From Okapia johnstoni (Eukaryota > Chordata > Mammalia > Artiodactyla > Giraffidae), in NCBI GenBank assembly GCA_024291935.2, contig CM044312.1, positions 74,977,001-75,041,000 on the forward strand: 64,000 nucleotides of DNA, in the 5' to 3' direction. A program made the position numbers and the translations under genes. This document shows positions 10,973 through 21,620 of the stretch, in pieces (position 1 is the stretch's first letter; every line of letters starts with the position of its first letter). The notes below the pieces were generated by a model. The model was not told the origin of the DNA and made no database searches. It was given only the letters and a program-made list of their open reading frames with translations.

Positions 10973-12321
10973 AAAAGGTCAGTTTTCATTCCAATCCCAA
11001 AGAAAGGCAATGCCAAAGAATGCTCAAACTACCACACAATTGCACTCATCTCACAAGCTAGCAAAGTAATGCTCAAAATTCTCCAAGCCAGGCTTCAGCA
11101 ATATGTTAACGGTGAACTTCCAGATATTCAAGCTGGTTTTAGAAAAGGCAGAGGAACCAGAGATCAAACTGCTAACATCCGGTGGATCATCAAAAAAGCA
11201 AGAGAGTACCAGAAAAAACATCTATTTCTGCTTTATTGACTATGCCAAAGCCTTTGACTGTGTGGATCACAATTAACTGTGGAAAATTCTTAAAGAGATG
11301 GGAATAGCAGACCACCTGACCTGTCTCTTGAGAAACCTGTATGCAGGTCAGGAAGCAACAGTTAGAACTGGACATGGAACAACAGACTGGTTCCAAATAG
11401 GGAAAGGAATATGTCAAGGCTGTATATTGTCACCCTGCTTATTTAACTTATATGCAGATCACATCATGAGAAATGCTGGGCTGGAGGAAGCACAAGCTGG
11501 AATCAGGTTGCTGGGAGAAATATCAATAACCTTAGATATGCAGATGACACCACCCTCATGGCAGAAAGTGAAGAAGAACTAAAGACCTCTTGATGAAAGT
11601 GAAAGAGGAGAGGGAAAAAGTTGGCTTAAAGCTCAACATTCAGAAAACTAAGATCATGGCATCTGGTCCCATCACTTCATGGGAAATAGATGGGGAAACA
11701 GTGGAAACAGCGTCAGACTTTATGTTTTGGGGCTCGAAAATCACTGCAGATGGTGATTGCAGCCATGAAATTAAAAGACGTTTACTCCTTGGAAGGAAAG
11801 TTATGACCAACCTAGATATATTAAAAAGCAGAGACATTACTTTGTCAACAATGGTCCGTCTAGTCAAGGCTATGGTTTTTCCAGTAGTCATGTATGGATG
11901 TGAGAGTTGGACTGTGAAGAAAGCTGAGCGCCGCAGTATTGATGCTTTTGAACTGTGGTGTTGGAGAAGACTCTTCAGAGTCCCTTGGACTGCAAGGAGA
12001 TCCAACCAGTCCATCCTAAAGGAGATCAGTCCTGGGTGTTCATTGGAAGGACCGATGTTGAAGCTGAAACTCCAATACTTTGGCCGCCTGATGTGAAGAG
12101 ATGACTCATTGGAAAAGACCCTAATGCTGGGTAGGATTGGGGGCAGGAGGAGAAGGGGACGACAGAGGATGAGATGGCTGGATGGCATCACCGACTCAAT
12201 GGACATGAGTTTGGGTAAACTCCGGGAGTTGGTGATGGACAAGGAGGCCTGGCGTGCTGTGATTCATGGGATTGCAGAGAGTCGGACATGACTGAGCGGC
12301 TGAACTGACTGACTGAACTGA
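10973..12321 (+). mobile_element. BovB (RTE) LINE, 5'-truncated, inside G7
   Basis: It starts at AAAAGGTCAGTTTTCATTCC in the RT and ends at GACTGACTGAACTGAA. Successive frames 10925-11239 (SVFIPIPKKGNAKECSNYHT), 11298-11582 (GCILSPCLFNLYADHI) and 11590-12096 represent consecutive RT parts. Frameshifts and stops separate them, including one just before the YADD site (TATGCAGATGAC at about 11537) and one near 11580. It is inactive, and I see no clear target duplication. Confidence 0.92.
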
Positions 12322-12414
12322 AGGCTCTGTTTATCAACGTAACCAGAGTGGTGTTGAAGAAATGCTGCCTCCTTGTGGCTGTTTTCCATAACTACAACTT
12401 TAAAACCCGGGCCT

Positions 12415-12704
12415 GTGAGTGTGTTCAGTTGCTTTATTTATTTATTTATGGTAAATTTTATTTATTTATTTTACTTTACAATGTTGTATTGGTTTTTGCC
12501 ATACATTGCTTTAGTCCTATCCAACTCTTTGCGATCCTATAGGCTGTAGCCTGCCGGGCTCCTCTGTCCATGGGATCCTCCAGGTAAGAACACTAGAGTG
12601 GGTTGCCATGCCCTCCTCCAGGGGATCTTCCTAACACAGAGATCAAACCCCAGTCTTCTGTATTACAGGCAGATTCTTTACCTTTGAGCCACCCCGGAAG
12701 CCCC
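12415..12704 (-). mobile_element. Bov-tA SINE, antisense, itself interrupted by L1
   Basis: The SINE reads GTTCAGTTGCTTTA, then an L1 piece, then GTCCTATCCAACTCTTTGCG on to GAGCCACCCCGGAAGCCCC. It follows the end of G7. Confidence 0.88.
12437..12505 (-). mobile_element. 69-bp L1 3' tip inserted in a SINE
   Basis: The piece reads as the reverse complement of an L1 terminus (TACAATGTTGTATTGG, TTGCCATACA) and begins with a TTTATTTATTTA tail. It is flanked by TTGCTTTA at 12429-12436 and 12506-12513, an exact 8-bp target duplication inside the SINE. It is therefore a very short 5'-truncated L1 insertion. Confidence 0.8.
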
Positions 12705-13895
12705 TTAAAACCATTGCTAACAGGTAAATGACACCTGTTCTCAAGAAATGGCCTGGGGTAGGCAGTCAAATAAGAATTCAAAACAAGTCAGGTTTTCAAG
12801 AAGCCAATTTTAACAGGCAAATTTTACTTACACTTTTTTTTTAAAGCACATGAAATGAGACTCAATATCATTCATTACTGTTGTTTTTGTTTAGTCACTA
12901 AGCTGTGTCCAACTCTTTGTGACCCCATGAACTGCAGCACGCCAGGCTTCCCTGTCCTTCATTATCGCCTAGAATTTGCTCAAACTCATGTCCATTGAGT
13001 CAGCGATGCCATCCAACCACTGCATCCTCTGTCAACCCCTTCTCCTTCTGCCCTCAATCTTTCCCGGCATCAGGGTCTTTTCCAATGAGTCAGCTCTTCA
13101 CATTAGGTGGCCAAAGTATCGGAGCTTTCAGCATGAGTCTTTCCAATGAATATTCAGGGTTTATTACCTTTCGAATTGACTGGTTTGATCTTCTTGCAGT
13201 CCAAGGGACTCTTAAGAGTCTTTTCCAGCACCTTAATTCAAAAGCACCAATTCCTCGGTGCTTAGCCTTCTTTATGATCCAACTCTCACATCCATACATG
13301 TTTACTCATTATTAGAGAAATGCAGATCAACACTACAATAAGGTACCACCTCTTAGTCATCAGAATGACCATCAAAAGTCCGCACACAAAAATGATGGAA
13401 AGGGTGTGGAGAAAAGGGAAACCTCCTACAAGACTGGTGGGATTGTAAATCAGTAAGAGTCACTGTGGAGAACAACACAGAGGTTCTTTAAAAACCTGAA
13501 GGAAGAGGTTCCATATGATCTGGCAGTCCCATTCCTGGGCATATATGTGGAGAAAACTATAACTGGAAAACACACATGAACCCCAACATTGATTGCAGCA
13601 CTGCTGACAAAATCCAAGTAATGGAAACAACAATATCTGCCAACAGATGAATGGATATAGATGATGTGGTACATATATACAATGGAATATTACTTAGGTA
13701 TAAAACAGATGAAATTGTTCCACCTTCAGCAAAGTGGGTGATTCTAGAAGATATGCTGAGTCAAAGAAGTCAGGCAGAGAGACAACACTCTATGTTATCA
13801 TTGATATACGGAATCTAAAAGTAAAGGAAATGAATGTATTTAACAAAACAAACAGACTCACAGCTATAGAAAAGAAACTAGTGGTTACCAGTGGG
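12705..13895 (+). mobile_element. Array linker and L1 ORF2 end, last unit
   Basis: The decayed linker is followed by L1 AAAGCACATGAAATGAGACTC (12844), which is cut by an antisense BovB and resumes at CTCATTATTAGAGAAATGC (13307). It continues through GGTGTGGAGAAAAGGGAAAC and ACAATGGAATATTACTTAGG to GTGGTTACCAGTGGGAAC, where another BovB begins. Confidence 0.75.
12889..13302 (-). mobile_element. BovB 3' end, antisense
   Basis: GTGACCCCATGAACTGCAGC, CATCCTCTGTCAACCCC, TGGCCAAAGTATCGGAG and TTTGATCTTCTTGCAGTCC are the reverse complement of the BovB 3' end. It inserts into L1 at a CATTCATTACT-like target; ACTCATTATTA follows on the other side. Confidence 0.9.
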
Positions 13896-14691
13896 AACAT
13901 ACAGATGAAACCACCCTTATGTCCGAAAGTGAAGAAGAACTAAAGAGCCTCTTGATGAAAGTGATAGAGGGGAGTGAAAAAGTTGGCTTAAAGCTCAACA
14001 TTCAGAAAACTAAGATCATGGCATCCGGTCCCATCATTTCATGGGAAATACATGGGGAAACAATGGAAACTGTGACAGACTTTATTTTGGGGGGGGGGTG
14101 CTCCAAAATCACTGCAGATAGTGACTGAAGCCATGAAATTAAAAGACGCTTGCTCCTTGGAAGAAAAGCTATGATCAACCTAGACAGCATATTAAATGGC
14201 AGAGACATTACTTTACCAACAAAGGTCTGTCTACTCAAAGCTATGATTTTTCCAGTAGTCATGTATGGATGTGAGAGTTGGACCATAAAGAAAGCTGAAC
14301 GCCAAAGAATTGATGCTTTTGAACTGTGGTGTTGGAGAAGACTCTTGAGAGTCCCTTGGACTGCAATGAGATCCAACCAGTCCACCCTAAAGGAGATCAG
14401 TCAGTCCTAAATATTCATTGGAAGGACTGATGCTGAAGCTGAAGCTCCAATACTTTGGCCACCTGATGTGAAGAACTGACTCATTTGAAAAGACCCTGAT
14501 GCTGGGAAAGACTGAAGGCGGAAGGAGAAGGGGACAACAGAGGATGAGATGGTTGGATGGCATCACCGACTTGATGGATGTGAGTTTGAGTAAGCTCTGG
14601 GAGGTGGTGATGGACAGGGAGGACTGGTCTGCTGCGGTCCATGGGGGTTGCATAGAGTTGGACATGACTGAGCGACTGAATTGAACTGAAA
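13896..14691 (+). mobile_element. BovB 3' portion, sense
   Basis: It begins just after the RT YADD site (GATGAAACCACCCTTATG) and ends GCGACTGAATTGAACTGAA. Frames 13919-14128 and 14150-14410 are the RT C-terminal region broken at about 14120. It separates the L1 ORF2/3'UTR at 13310-13895 from the L1 terminus at 14692. Confidence 0.92.
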
Positions 14692-14790
14692 CCTAAAATA
14701 TAGAGTCTCTATGTTATGTACCTGAAAATAATACAATGTTGTAAACCAACTATACTTCACTTAAATAAACAAATAAGTAAGCAAAATTTA
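14692..14790 (+). mobile_element. L1 3' terminus closing the array
   Basis: ATGTACCTGAAAATAATACA and AATGTTGTAAACCAACTATA are the standard L1 3' end. About 300 bp of 3'UTR that should lie between 13895 and here is absent. Confidence 0.75.
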
Positions 14791-14799
14791 ATACTTTTG

Positions 14800-15900
14800 T
14801 TTAATAACAGATCAGACATAGCTAAAGAGAAAATCAGTGAAATAAAATTTATATCAGAGTTAAATATTCAGAGTTTAGTACAGACACATGAGGGCTTCCC
14901 TTGTGGCTCAGCTGGTAAAGAATCTGCCTGCAATGATGGAGACCTGGGTTTGATTCCTGGGTTGAAAAGATCCCCTGGAGAAGGGAAATGCTACCCACTC
15001 CAATATTCTGGCCTGGAGAATTCCATGGACTGTTTAGTCCATTGGGTCACAAAGAGTCGGACATGACTGAGTGACTTTCACTTCACAGACATAAGAATGA
15101 AAATACAAAAAAGCAGGGAAGTGATATAGAGGATATAAGGAGAAAATATGAGTTTAATTAGAATCTCAGAAGGAAAAAAGAAAGAATAGAATTAGTCAAT
15201 ATTTAAATTATAACAGCTGAGAGTTTTCCAGTACTGATGATAGAAGAACTCACAATATCAAGTAGCAGAAAAGAAAAAATCCAAATCCAGGTAATGAAAG
15301 GAATTCTATATCTAGACACATCATGAAAAAATTGGAAAAAAAATAGAAAATCCTTAAAGCTGCTAGATTAGAAATGACAGATGACTTTCAAAGGAGCATC
15401 TGTTAGTTTAAGAGAAAGTGAAGTTATTTATGGGAAAAGAAATGAGATCGTGAACATATACAGAGCAACCAGTCTTTGAATGAAAAAACATGTACTCTGC
15501 CGTCACAAGAAAGAATAACGTGGTCGTAGTTGAAGGCATGCTGATGTATTCATGGGGGTGGTGAGAAAGTTCCCATCAATGAAGTATAAGTTAGAAAGTA
15601 GAAGACTAGAAAATACATAATAGGATTGCAAGCAGTAATGGGAAATTGTGGGAAAGTGATGCATTAGATTACAACTATCACTTGAGTGAAGCAGATCCCT
15701 GGATTATAGAAGATCGGAGATATTCTTGCAGTGGAGTGGAGCAAATGTCAGGAGGCAAGAAGCTGGTTGAACTGGTAAATGCCAATCTTGATGCATTTTG
15801 GAATACGTTCATTTTTTTCAGCAACTTCCACAAATCCTTAGGGAGGGGAACCTGGTAAAATATCATGCTACTCGCAATCAGAATTTCTGGAGCTCTGTTT
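14800..15900 (+). mobile_element. L1M/HAL1-like remnant with a Bov-tA insertion
   Basis: The A-rich, L1-like text includes ATCCTTAAAGCTGCTAGATT and GACAGATGACTTTCAAAGG, which resemble the segment near the 3' end of HAL1/L1M elements. Divergence is high and there is no open frame. Limits are approximate. Confidence 0.5.
14892..15086 (+). mobile_element. Bov-tA SINE, sense
   Basis: GGGCTTCCCTTGTGGCTCAG is the tRNA-like start, followed by GGAGACCTGGGTTTGATTCC and the GAGTCGGACATGACTGAGTG tail. It is flanked by imperfect ACAGACACATGA / ACAGACATAAGA. Confidence 0.93.
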
Positions 15901-16155
15901 CCAGAAAAACATTTAATTCATTTGTGATTTCACAGATTGGTTGAATACAAGATCTCTAGTTTACATGTGTAAGTGAATATATACACAGGAATGCAGGCTA
16001 TATTCTCTGTTCCTCTCACTCATTAATTTCAGACTCCTGTCTATATGGACATAGATCTGCTCTATAACATTGTCTTTCCCATGCCTGAACAAAGTCAGAA
16101 AGTTTTATCTCATTTCTTTTCAGATTCATCTTTAATGTAAAGTTGTGGAGAAGCT
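15901..16155. other. No recognised feature
   Basis: AT-rich sequence without a convincing frame or repeat that I can name. Confidence 0.5.
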
Positions 16156-16165
16156 CAAAGGCTAT

Positions 16166-16388
16166 GTGTCTGCATGCTAAGTTGCTTCAGTCATGTCCAA
16201 CTCCTTGCAATCTTATGGATTGTAGCGCGCCAGGCTAATCTGCTCATGGGATTCTCCAAGCAAGAATACAGGAGTGAGTTGCCATGCCTTCCTCCAGGGG
16301 CTCTTTCCCACCCAGGGATCAAACCCATGAGTCTTCAGTCTCCTGCCTCGGCAGGCAGGTGCTTTACCACTAGTGTCGGGAAGCCTTT
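16166..16388 (-). mobile_element. Bov-tA SINE, antisense, with target duplication
   Basis: GTTGCTTCAGTCATGTCCAA and CACCCAGGGATCAAACCCAT are antisense Bov-tA. It is flanked by AAAGGCTAT at 16157-16165 and 16389-16397. Confidence 0.92.
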
Positions 16389-16819
16389 AAAGGCTATAAA
16401 AAAAGGCTCAAAGGCCATTTCTTAGGCATCATTTTACTTACTTTCTTTTGTGAAAAGGCAATAGTCAAACACATTAGAATATCTGAATTAATCTATTGAT
16501 ATTATCACTAGTTTGAAAAAATAAGATTTTTATGAGCCTATATTCTAGTTACAGCTTGTATTTGAACAGCTGGGCAAACAGCTCTTAGCAGAATAAAAAA
16601 AACAGATAAAGGGTAATTAATCACTGAAAAAATGGTATATAAATATGTCCAATGAGAGCAATGGTGGGTTTTTACATCCTAATGGAGGATGTAAAGGAAA
16701 TGCAATGTTACTGTAATTAGCCTTCAGTTGTCAAGGAAGAGGAACTTTTGATATATGATGTAGTTCCAATCGGGGGCTAGACTGAATTGTTACAAATCCA
16801 ACAACCCTCAAGGTAAAAT

Positions 16820-17011
16820 GGGGCTTTCCTGGTGACAGTAAAGAAGCTGGCTGCAATGCAGGAGACCTGGGTTCGATCCCTGGGTCAGGAAGATCCCCTG
16901 GCGAAGGGAATGGCAACCCATTCTAGTATTCTTGCCTGGAGGATCCCATGGACTCAGGAGCCTGGCAGGCTACAGTCCGTGTGGTTGCAGAGTTGGAGGC
17001 AGCTAACACTT
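16820..17011 (+). mobile_element. Bov-tA SINE, sense, with target duplication
   Basis: GGGCTTTCCTGGTGACAG to GGTTGCAGAGTTGGAGGC is a Bov-tA element. It is flanked by a perfect 12-bp duplication TCAAGGTAAAAT at 16808-16819 and 17012-17023. Confidence 0.95.
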
Positions 17012-17023
17012 TCAAGGTAAAAT

Positions 17024-17952
17024 ATCATTTAAAAGATCAGTAACCAAGTTTTCCCCAAGTTATTTTTTTTATTATTGTGATATTTAGATTTTTGCTGAAC
17101 ATTCAGCTCATACACACATTTAGAGTTGTTCAGAACTCCCTGGTGTCTTCCTATGGGTTGTAAAACAATATGTTTGTTACTTTGCACAGAGTCGCTCATC
17201 AATAATTAATACCAGTTTCAGGGCTGAATGGAGTTATTATTTCAGTGTTTCATTCATTGTTGCATTTCTAGCATTTAGATCAGTGTCAGACCATTTAGAC
17301 ATGTGATAAATATTACTTGAATTAAATTATTATATGTAGTTTAGTCATATAACGACCCTTAGAGACAAAGTTTGGAGCATACAGATTTTAAAAGATCTTT
17401 ACCTAAAATTGGAGTAAAAATGACTGCTGTGCACTATATTATTATTTGTATCTATGTAATAGTATTATCTCTACATAATCCCTATATTATACAATTTAGT
17501 ATGGCTCTTAGGAAGCCTTATTTGTCACTATGTCCAAGACTTATCCTCAGTTTTTAAAGACTTTTAAAATTAAGTTTTGCCAAGTGATTAGATTTGGAGG
17601 TTGACGCACTGTAGCCAAATTCTCACAGAAGCGTGTGTCTGTAGTATGTGTCTGTGTGTGCACTGTATTTGATGTATCATTTACAAGAAATATAACTGTT
17701 AAAGGGAGCTTCACAATTTTTGAATGGGGAATAAAGGTATTTTCATATTGATTTCTGCTTTGTGAGTATTGGATTTAAATTAAGGTATCACTTTTCCTAT
17801 GTTAATAGATAATTATATTCAACCAAAGTATCTTGAGTCATCATTTCCTTTTAAAGGGAAAATAAAGCATAATTGTCTGAGCAACAGAAGCAAAAATAAG
17901 TCTAGAATAATTATCTAATCTCTTATGTTTCTAATTCATTTTGATCAACAAA
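17024..17952. other. No recognised feature
   Basis: AT-rich, apparently unique sequence. The short frame at 17372-17557 has no recognisable motif. Confidence 0.5.
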
Positions 17953-18218
17953 TGATACTGAAGCTGAAGCTCCAATACTTTGGCCACCTGATGCGAAGAA
18001 CTGACTCACTAGAAAAGACCATGATGCTGGGAAAGATTGAAGGCAGGAGGAGAAGGGGACGACAGAGGATGATATGGTTGGATGGCATCACCGACTCAAT
18101 GGACGTGAGTTTGACCGAGCTCCGGAAGTTGGTGATGGACAAGGAAGCCTGGTGGGCTGCAGTTCATGGGGTCACAAAGAGTTGGACACAATGGAGCAAC
18201 TGAACTGAACTGAACTGA
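17953..18218 (+). mobile_element. BovB 3' end (ART2A-like), sense
   Basis: TGATACTGAAGCTGAAGCTC to TGAACTGAACTGAACTGA. It contains only the last ~265 bp of BovB. The 92-aa frame across it is the RT C-terminal tail. Confidence 0.92.
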
Positions 18219-18244
18219 TAGCGAGTTCAGTGAAATCAGGTCAG

Positions 18245-18440
18245 AAATAATACCTTATATTCACAAAACATGTTATATTTTACAAAGTGTGTATACAAAC
18301 ATTACCTTGATTTAGCTATTAGTCAAAATCTTCTTGACTGGGATTAACTCTTATACTTGTGTCACTGAGGCGGAGAGATTAGGTCACAGTTAGTAAAAAG
18401 AAAATGTGAAGTCCCAGGTCTGTTGTTGATCATTTTCTGC
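18245..18440 (-). mobile_element. MIR-like SINE, antisense
   Basis: GTCACTGAGGCGGAGAGATT, AGGTCACAGTTAGTAA and AAGTCCCAGGTCTG follow the order of an antisense MIR. It is old and diverged. Confidence 0.6.
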
Positions 18441-19770
18441 ATGTTAAGATGAATGCCATGGACAGTAAAGTTGAAAGACAGTGTCTGTCACATAGAATTA
18501 GAATGCATTTATAATAAAGTAGGAGTTTTGAGAATTGCCTGATGTTAGTGGTTCAGACAGTAAGTGAAAATGGTATAAAGCAAAATTGCAATAGTAATGT
18601 AATGGAAATAACTGAATGAATCACTTTTCTAAAGATCGCTATTTTTGAAGTTACACAAAATGAACTTTAAAGTATCAAAGTAAGCTTAAGGGTAACAGTT
18701 CTTAAAAGTCATGTCATATATATATATATATATATTTGTTCTTTGACCCTTAAAATGTCCTTTATCTATTTCAACTGAACTTAAATATTCTTTGATACTG
18801 TAGCTGAATTAATGGACATTCAAATTTTGCCACCTCCTTTTGTGATTTTTCTTACTCATATTCTAAACATAATTTTCTTTTGACCTTTTGTTTATGAAAT
18901 AAATATCCAGTATGAACTTTGGAAAATGAGTTTGAGTTTAATTCATACTCATCAACTAGATCATGCTTTTATTGGTGCTGGGGTTTTTTGTTTTTCTCAC
19001 GATTTGTGAGTGAATGCTATCATAGAATATTATTCAAGACGTTGACAAGAAGATGAAAATACTATGAAACTATTCAAGAGCATTTCAGAGCTAAGTATCA
19101 TTGTTATAATTCAGATCTAAATTGTCCCAAATTTTCCCTCAGAAAAGTAATCTTTCCCTAATGTTCTAAATGTAATAATTCCCCCAAAGACATTAATTTA
19201 TATGATAATTTTATAAATCTTTCATGAGGCAAGTCTTCTCTCTCAAAAAATAATTCCTGAATATGTTTCCAATTTGAGTAAAAGTTTCAAGTCTCTGTAA
19301 AAACACTTGAGTTGAAATCTAATAAAAGAATATTCATGCATCAGAGAGTTTCTGAATATTTTTTATTTCCCTTGATTCCAACTTATGCTGCTAGTGTAAA
19401 TACTATGAATAATTTGAAGGGTTAGAATTTTTAATAGTATTTTATATCTCAGAATATAATTATCTATTATTAATAATTTGTTGCTTACCAAAGTCTATCT
19501 AGCCCAGTATTGTTTTATTTTAATTTCTTGCCATAAATTAACATAAGAATAACTATTACAGAATAAATAATTTTACAGGCAACAACTGAAAGTAGACTTG
19601 GCCAAGGACTCTTGAGGACTGAACACCAGTTCTACTATATCATTACTTATTAGTGAATAAAACCTTGGGAATAATTCAGTTCCCCACTAAAAAAAAAATA
19701 TGTCTATATCTATATATAGATACAGATTTAGATATAAAGAGATATGGATATATGAATATGTATATCTCAA
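18441..19770. other. AT-rich unassigned sequence
   Basis: No frame or family is recognised. Simple repeats are a (TA)n tract at 18717-18735 and a degenerate ATATCT-type tract at about 19697-19765. Confidence 0.5.
18717..18735. repeat. (TA)n simple repeat
   Basis: Alternating T and A over about 19 bp. Confidence 0.9.
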
Positions 19771-19774
19771 AAAG

Positions 19775-19870
19775 CTTATATCTAATAGATTTGTTGTAAA
19801 GACATCTGAGATAATACATCTGAAGCACCCAGAATATTCTAGGCGGTTAATAAATGCTTGTTTTAAAATA
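19775..19870 (+). mobile_element. MIR 3' end-like
   Basis: GAGATAATACATCTGAAGCAC and GGTTAATAAATGCTTG match the order of the MIR 3' end. Weak and diverged. Confidence 0.5.
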
Positions 19871-19964
19871 GCAAATAAAATAGCTAATCTTTATTAGATA
19901 TTTAAAATGTGCCTGGCCCTAGAGACAGAGTGATGAAACAAACAGTCAAGATAGTTCACCTCTA

Positions 19965-20242
19965 GGAGAAGGCAATGGCACCCCACTCCAGTACTCTTGC
20001 TTGGAAAATCCCATGGACAGAGGTGCCTGGTGGGCTGCAGTCCATGGGGTCTAAGAGTTGGACACGACTGAGTGACTTCACTTTCACTTTTCACTTTCAC
20101 GCATTGGAGAAGGAAATAGCAGCCCACTCCAGTGTTCTTGCCTGGAGAACCCCAGGGACGAGGGAGCCTGGTGGGCTGCCGTCTATGGGGTTACACAGAG
20201 TCGGACATGACTGAAGAGACTTAGCAGCAGCAGCAACAGCAG
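19965..20242 (+). mobile_element. Bov-A2 dimeric SINE, sense
   Basis: The first monomer starts GGAGAAGGCAATGGCACCCC and the second CATTGGAGAAGGAAATAGCA. The tail is (CAG)n-like, AGCAGCAGCAGCAACAGCAG. Confidence 0.95.
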
Positions 20243-20343
20243 GAGTTTATATCTAGTAGGGAGTAGAGAGATAATAACCAGGTAAAACAATAAAGAGGAT
20301 TTAAATAGATGATCTGAGTGATTCTTCTATAACATATAGAAAT

Positions 20344-20373
20344 GATGGAAGAAATGCTGATGGAAGAAATGCT
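20344..20373. repeat. Two tandem copies of a 15-bp unit
   Basis: GATGGAAGAAATGCT occurs twice without a gap. Confidence 0.9.
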
Positions 20374-20510
20374 GAAGATGGGCAAGAACTGAAAGCTTTT
20401 CTAAGGAGATGCCATTTGTCTAGAAGCTGAACAAGTAAAAAGTAGACTACATAAAGAGCTTGTATGAAGATCAAAATGCATTTAGCTAGCTTGAGTAACC
20501 AAAAGCCAGT

Positions 20511-20716
20511 CGTTTAGTTGCTCGGTCATGTCTGACTCTTTGTGACCCCATGGACTGTAGCCCTCAAGGCTCCTTTGTCCATGGGATTTCCCGGACAAGA
20601 ATACTGGAGTGGGTTGTCATTTTCTCCTCCAGTGGATCTTCCTGACCCAGGGATCAAACCTGCATCTCCTGAATTGCAGGCGAATTCTTTACCACTGAGC
20701 CACCAGGGAAGCCTCC
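20511..20716 (-). mobile_element. Bov-tA SINE, antisense, with target duplication
   Basis: CGTTTAGTTGCTCGGTCATG to CACCAGGGAAGCC is antisense Bov-tA. It is flanked by AAAGCCAGT at 20502-20510 and 20718-20726. Confidence 0.93.
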
Positions 20717-21073
20717 CAAAGCCAGTTTGACTCAAGTGTTGTGAATGAGAGATTGTTTTACAAGATGAGATCTGAGGGAAAGGCAGGAGCCAAGTCACAC
20801 ATATTGTGGTAAATTACAATAAGGAAGTTGGGTTTTATTAATATTCTAGACTGTTTGGAAGCCACCGAGGGTTTCTAAGTAGGGGAGGTATTGTGATCAG
20901 AATTTGAGATTACTCTGAGTGCTGTGTGAAGAATGAAATGTAAGGAGGTAAGAGGGGAAGCAGGAGATCGGCCTTGAATTATTTTAAATTGTCCTGGTAA
21001 AATATGATGGTTGTTTGAATTAGAACACTGTCAGTAAAGACAAAATAACCAAATGGATTCCAGGTACATTTTG

Positions 21074-21256
21074 TTTTGATTTTGTTCATTCGTTTTTTTT
21101 TCCAATGTTTATTTATTTATTTTTAATTAATTAGCTTATCTGGCTGTGTCATGTCTTAGCTGCACATGTGAGGGCTAGTTCCCCCTCCAGAGATTGAACT
21201 GCAGCCTCCTGAATACAAGCATGGGGTTTTAGCCACTGGACCACCAGGCAAGTCCC
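21074..21256 (-). mobile_element. CHR-type tRNA-Glu SINE, antisense, with target duplication
   Basis: The TTTATTTATTTTTAATT tail, CTGGCTGTGTCATGTCTTAG and GCCACTGGACCACCAGGCAA identify it. A perfect 15-bp duplication TCCAGGTACATTTTG lies at 21059-21073 and 21257-21271. Confidence 0.93.
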
Positions 21257-21620
21257 TCCAGGTACATTTTGGCTGTAGAGCAACATGAACTGCTGATAAA
21301 TTAGCTATCGAGGAGGGAGGTTGAGAAAAGGAGAGAAAACAAGAATGGCATACATATTTGTGGCTTGCACCATTGGATGATTGATGGGTCCATTCCTTAA
21401 GATAGAGGGTCACTGGAGGAGAAGAGATGGGAAAATTTAAGAGCTTTTAGCATCAACTAAGTCTGAGATGTCCACAAAGGATTCAAATAGAGATGTCAAG
21501 TAAGACATACAGAATAGAGGGCAAGAGTCTGGGTTAAAAATTTAAATGTGCAATTCATTAACATGTAGATGTTATTTAAAGCAGCAGGACTAGATACATT
21601 TATTTAGAGAGAGACTAAAA

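Larger units (their letters stand above)
10397..12413 (+). repeat. G7, copy of the G segment split by a SINE and a BovB
   Basis: G-derived pieces are 10397-10554 (TCCCAAGGCAGGACAGTTATG), 10642-10972 (GCACCCAAAGGATGGTGGAC) and 12322-12413 (GCCTCCTTGTGGCTG, ACTACAACTTTAAAACCC). A short Bov-tA-like piece (10555-10641) and a BovB (10973-12321) separate them. Confidence 0.68.
1..14790 (+). repeat. Tandem array of a composite L1-3'end + 'G' unit
   Basis: Seven copies of a GC-richer segment (G1-G7, starting near 825, 3363, 4395, 5566, 6591, 8640 and 10397) alternate head-to-tail with copies of the L1 ORF2 end/3'UTR. The same two junctions recur: the L1 A-rich tail runs straight into the G start (AATGCCT-like), and the G end (CTACAACTTGAAA-like, then a ~120-bp linker with AAAGGGCACAC) runs into L1 at the AGAGAAATGCAAATC motif. 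Shared junctions imply that one composite arose and was then duplicated. Copies are diverged by substitutions and indels and carry later BovB and SINE insertions. I do not recognise G as a named family; it could be an L1 5'UTR, an LTR or a macrosatellite component. No conserved protein is evident. Confidence 0.75.
19880..21620 (+). repeat. Ancient mammalian interspersed repeat, family not assigned, with SINE insertions
   Basis: Ordered blocks resemble a widespread old mammalian repeat: TGTGCCTGGCCCTAGAGACAG, ACAGTCAAGATAGTTCAC, then after a SINE ATATCTAGTAGGGAG, GAAGCCACCGAGGGTTTCTAA, GTGCTGTGTGAAGAATG and CAAATAGAGATGTCAAGTAAG. Related pieces occur at 38395-38480 and 45955-46145. I cannot give its class. 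It is interrupted by Bov-A2 (19965-20242), Bov-tA (20511-20716) and CHR (21074-21256). Confidence 0.5.

Noticed and set aside
1..14790. The regularly spaced repeats as a CRISPR-like or bacterial array
   Set aside because: Units are ~1-2 kb, diverged and L1-derived, in clear mammalian sequence with microsatellites and SINEs.
14892..15086. tRNA-like sequence as a functional tRNA gene
   Set aside because: The box-B-like GGTTTGATTCC belongs to Bov-tA, a tRNA-derived SINE. No cloverleaf-competent tRNA was seen, and the same applies to the CHR elements.
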